In this document: in pieces, positions 62,001-64,000 of the stretch
Layout: every line of letters begins with the position of its first letter
Numbering within the stretch: position 1 is the first letter of the stretch
Assembly: GCA_903813345.2 (NCBI GenBank)
Contig: CAIIXF020000001.1
Coordinates: forward strand, 29,937,915 to 30,001,914
Length of the DNA stretch: 64,000 nt
DNA from: Owenia fusiformis
Taxonomy: Eukaryota; Annelida; Polychaeta; Sabellida; Oweniidae
Direction of reading: 5' to 3'
The notes under the pieces: generated by a model
The model's input: the letters and a program-made list of their open reading frames with translations, nothing else
The model's database searches: none
What the model was told of the DNA's origin: nothing
Made by a program: the position numbers and the translations under genes

Positions 62001-62976
62001 TTCACCAGCCTACCAGAATTTTTCAAGGTTTGATATTTTCGGAAAAAGTTTGTTTCTTAGTTTATTGACAGTGTAAATTACATACCATTATGAATGAAAC
62101 ATATCAAAGGGCTATTATGGATAAGGGTAACCGCCACTGACCCTTTAGTAATTCCCAACCTTTTTTGAAAGAAGGTGGGGAAATACAGGGGATTGTATGT
62201 ATGTCCTTGAAAGGCCCAGACTACATGATCATTATATTATGATAGCAAATAAAATACAGTACGAAATGTATTACTCACTGGATCTAAATATTTTTTGGCT
62301 TCCTCAATTCCAGATGCAATTCGTTTATATGCTTCATCTGCTGGATAGAAGGCTTCTATGTGTAAATGGAGATCACCACTGAGATGTGCATGCTTCCCTC
62401 CCTCTTTACGTAGTTCCTCTTCCTACAAAGTCAAACAGTAATTATAAATGTCTAACTTTTCATTTTCATTATCTTAACTTCTGTTGTTTAAAAATCAAAT
62501 TTAATTTAGTTACCTTTGCTTTGTCTCGCATAGAACCTTTGCCATATATGTACATTTTGGTTCCTGTATTTGTTTGCATGTCTTTCATGGTCTGTCCTTT
62601 GGGTCCCAGTAGTTTTCCAACAAAATTTAACTGAAAACAAGAATATGTTGAACTTTTAGGAAAACAAGCATATGAAGAACCTTTATTAAAAGTGCTAGCA
62701 TTCTGAAAGCAGAACAAAATAAAAACTTGTTATTCTTGATTTAGGCCTATTACATAAATATACATTTCACTCTTAGTTATTAGTTCATAATGGATACTAG
62801 ATTAAAATTTAAATTACAATTTTGGTGTAAAAGTACACTTACTTTTGGGAATTCTCTGTTTGGAATACGAATTTTACATGAAACTTTGACAGGTCCGCCA
62901 GTGTGAACATCAATCATGGGTTCTGGCTTAACTTCAACTTGATTTTTTGGTTTCCCTGATTTTACCCTCTCAAGTT
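59012..62976 (-). CDS. KHDRBS: KHDRBS (Sam68-like, STAR family) RNA-binding protein, 5' end missing
   Basis: Exons in transcript order: 62976-62843, 62630-62514, 62422-62279, 61707-61526, 61307-61136, 60794-60780, 60368-60238, 59851-59598, 59127-59012 (stop). They give 421 in-window residues with consistent phases; the first exon here enters in phase 1, so at least one exon lies beyond 64000. The maxi-KH/STAR domain is clear: [77 protein letters not shown]. Then come RGG/RG-rich blocks ([14 protein letters not shown]), tyrosine/glycine-rich stretches ([11 protein letters not shown]), GMKAPTSRG and an AKPYARPQY end, all paralleling the Sam68 C-terminus. STAR proteins bind U/A-rich RNA and regulate splicing; arginine methylation and tyrosine phosphorylation of the tail are known for the family. 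The Qua1 dimerisation part is not in the window. Confidence 0.94.
60780..60794 (-). CDS. KHDRBS: 15-nt microexon of the KHDRBS gene
   Basis: On the minus strand ctttttcag precedes and gtaaga follows a 15-nt stretch, aaaaaagatgctgtg (KKDAV). It lies between exons 61307-61136 and 60368-60238, both phase 0 at the junctions, so the frame is kept with or without it. Skipping gives a protein five residues shorter. It is predicted from splice consensus only. Confidence 0.5.
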
Positions 62977-64000
62977 CTGAAATGCAAAAAAACTTAAGAG
63001 TGGGTGTGGTACATCGATTACCTACCGATACATATTTTCAGTTCAGTAGTTTCCCCATTCAATTTCTTCTTGTTTTAATGTGTCTTCAGGTTATGGTCTA
63101 ATTAGGCCTCCCATCATTAGTCCGAATGTCCACTTTTCAGTCAAAATGAAAGTTCAACATCCGAGTCAAGAGTCGACAACAATCCCATCATATCAACTAA
63201 ATTGATTTCCACTTCCGGGCGATAATAAGTGATTTCTCACTTGCCTTTCACAGTGTGCAGGTGAATATGGATGTATGATTTCAAATGAAAATGTCTATGA
63301 TAATCATTACTGTGGAGAGGCAGTTATTTTTGCAGACTAATGGCTTTAATTCACCAAAGTCACATAATATGGTCGTAAATTCACATGTTTCATTCTGTTT
63401 TCAAAGTTTTTGAGAGTGACCTAATTTTGTCATATAATCAAATGTCAGTATGTCATGATGCGTCATCCAATTACCACAAACAATCATGGGAAAGATTTCC
63501 TCATTCTATGTTCTTATAAATGGCTGACGTGTGGAAATCGTTTGGGTTCATGACCAGGGCACGACTCCAAGGTTATTCAATGAACGATAATTGTTGTTAT
63601 TCTTGTTTCGTTTATTGGTACACATGTTTGCGCAACAGTATTCATTTAATTAGGCAATTATTCACTATTTCATTCACTCTGCAAAACTGGAAGATGTAGA
63701 CAATGTGGGAAAGAGTTTGTATTTGAAAAGTAATATGTGATTCTATTGAGGATTGCATCAAAATTATGAACATACAGAAAAACCTTACTGCTGGCTACTG
63801 AAATGATTTCTTTGGATCTTTTTCATTTGCCTTGTTTTAGGCTCATCTACAGCCCATTTCACTGTTTTATTACAAGTAGAACCCCAAATATAAGAAATCA
63901 GGAGACCTTTGTGCAATAATATATGGAAAAGTATATTCATATTGTACATGAATGACATTTGTATATTTCAAATTATTTAGCTTTTTGTGCAATAAGCCTG
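62977..64000. other. Intron of the KHDRBS gene at the right edge
   Basis: No further KHDRBS exon is visible on the minus strand; the sequence is AT-rich without recognisable repeats. The upstream exon, expected to encode the Qua1 region, should be to the right of the window. Confidence 0.5.

Noticed and set aside
1-64000. tRNA, rRNA or bacterial-type operon features
   Set aside because: No cloverleaf with A/B boxes, no rRNA segment and no ribosome-binding-site-led gene clusters were seen.

Overview
This is a metazoan nuclear window: AT-rich, with long introns, consensus GT/AG splice sites and many non-autonomous DNA transposons. The split genes belong to animal families (SERINC, ZNF395/ZNF704/glut4EF, KHDRBS/Sam68, ankyrin repeats). 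Gene structure and repeat style suggest a marine invertebrate, perhaps a lophotrochozoan such as a mollusc. That is inference; nothing in the window fixes the species.

Layout. (1) 2140-20843, minus strand: an ankyrin-repeat gene of eight coding exons (412 aa by my splicing). Three of its coding exons were only found by reading splice sites. Its introns hold two further genes: an intronless type II membrane FkbM-like methyltransferase on the same strand (11938-13002), and a tiny secreted six-cysteine acidic peptide on the opposite strand (19700-19921). (2) 25800-35164, plus strand: a complete SERINC (serine incorporator) gene of 11 constant coding exons (462 aa) plus one possible 27-nt cassette exon. 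It is divergent from the ankyrin gene. (3) 39299-48813, minus strand: a ZNF395/ZNF704/SLC2A4RG (glut4EF) type transcription factor, seven coding exons (522 aa), with a second possible first exon at 45331-45470 that would give a 395-aa form lacking the N-terminal Tudor-like region. It converges on SERINC. (4) 49 kb to 59 kb: no gene recognised; minisatellites and repeats. (5) 59012-62976, minus strand: a KHDRBS (Sam68-like, STAR family) RNA-binding protein, nine exons in the window, including a 15-nt microexon. Its 5' end, with the first exon and the Qua1 part, lies beyond the right edge.

Mobile DNA is the other main content. Two related elements (6900-9947 and 23825-25236) each have a perfect 9-bp target-site duplication, and each has been hit by later insertions: a large foldback element with a 5-bp duplication in the first, and an 8-bp-duplication element in the second. 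Several smaller terminal-inverted-repeat elements with TA or 5-bp duplications lie in introns, as do dispersed tandem repeats of the 'aatggcggccatttt' type.

No operon-like or obviously new multi-gene system is visible. The most interesting points are the nested genes, the predicted alternative first exon and micro/cassette exons, and the nested transposons whose duplications can be read directly. All splicing here is by eye from splice-site consensus, reading frame and family similarity; no transcript evidence was available.
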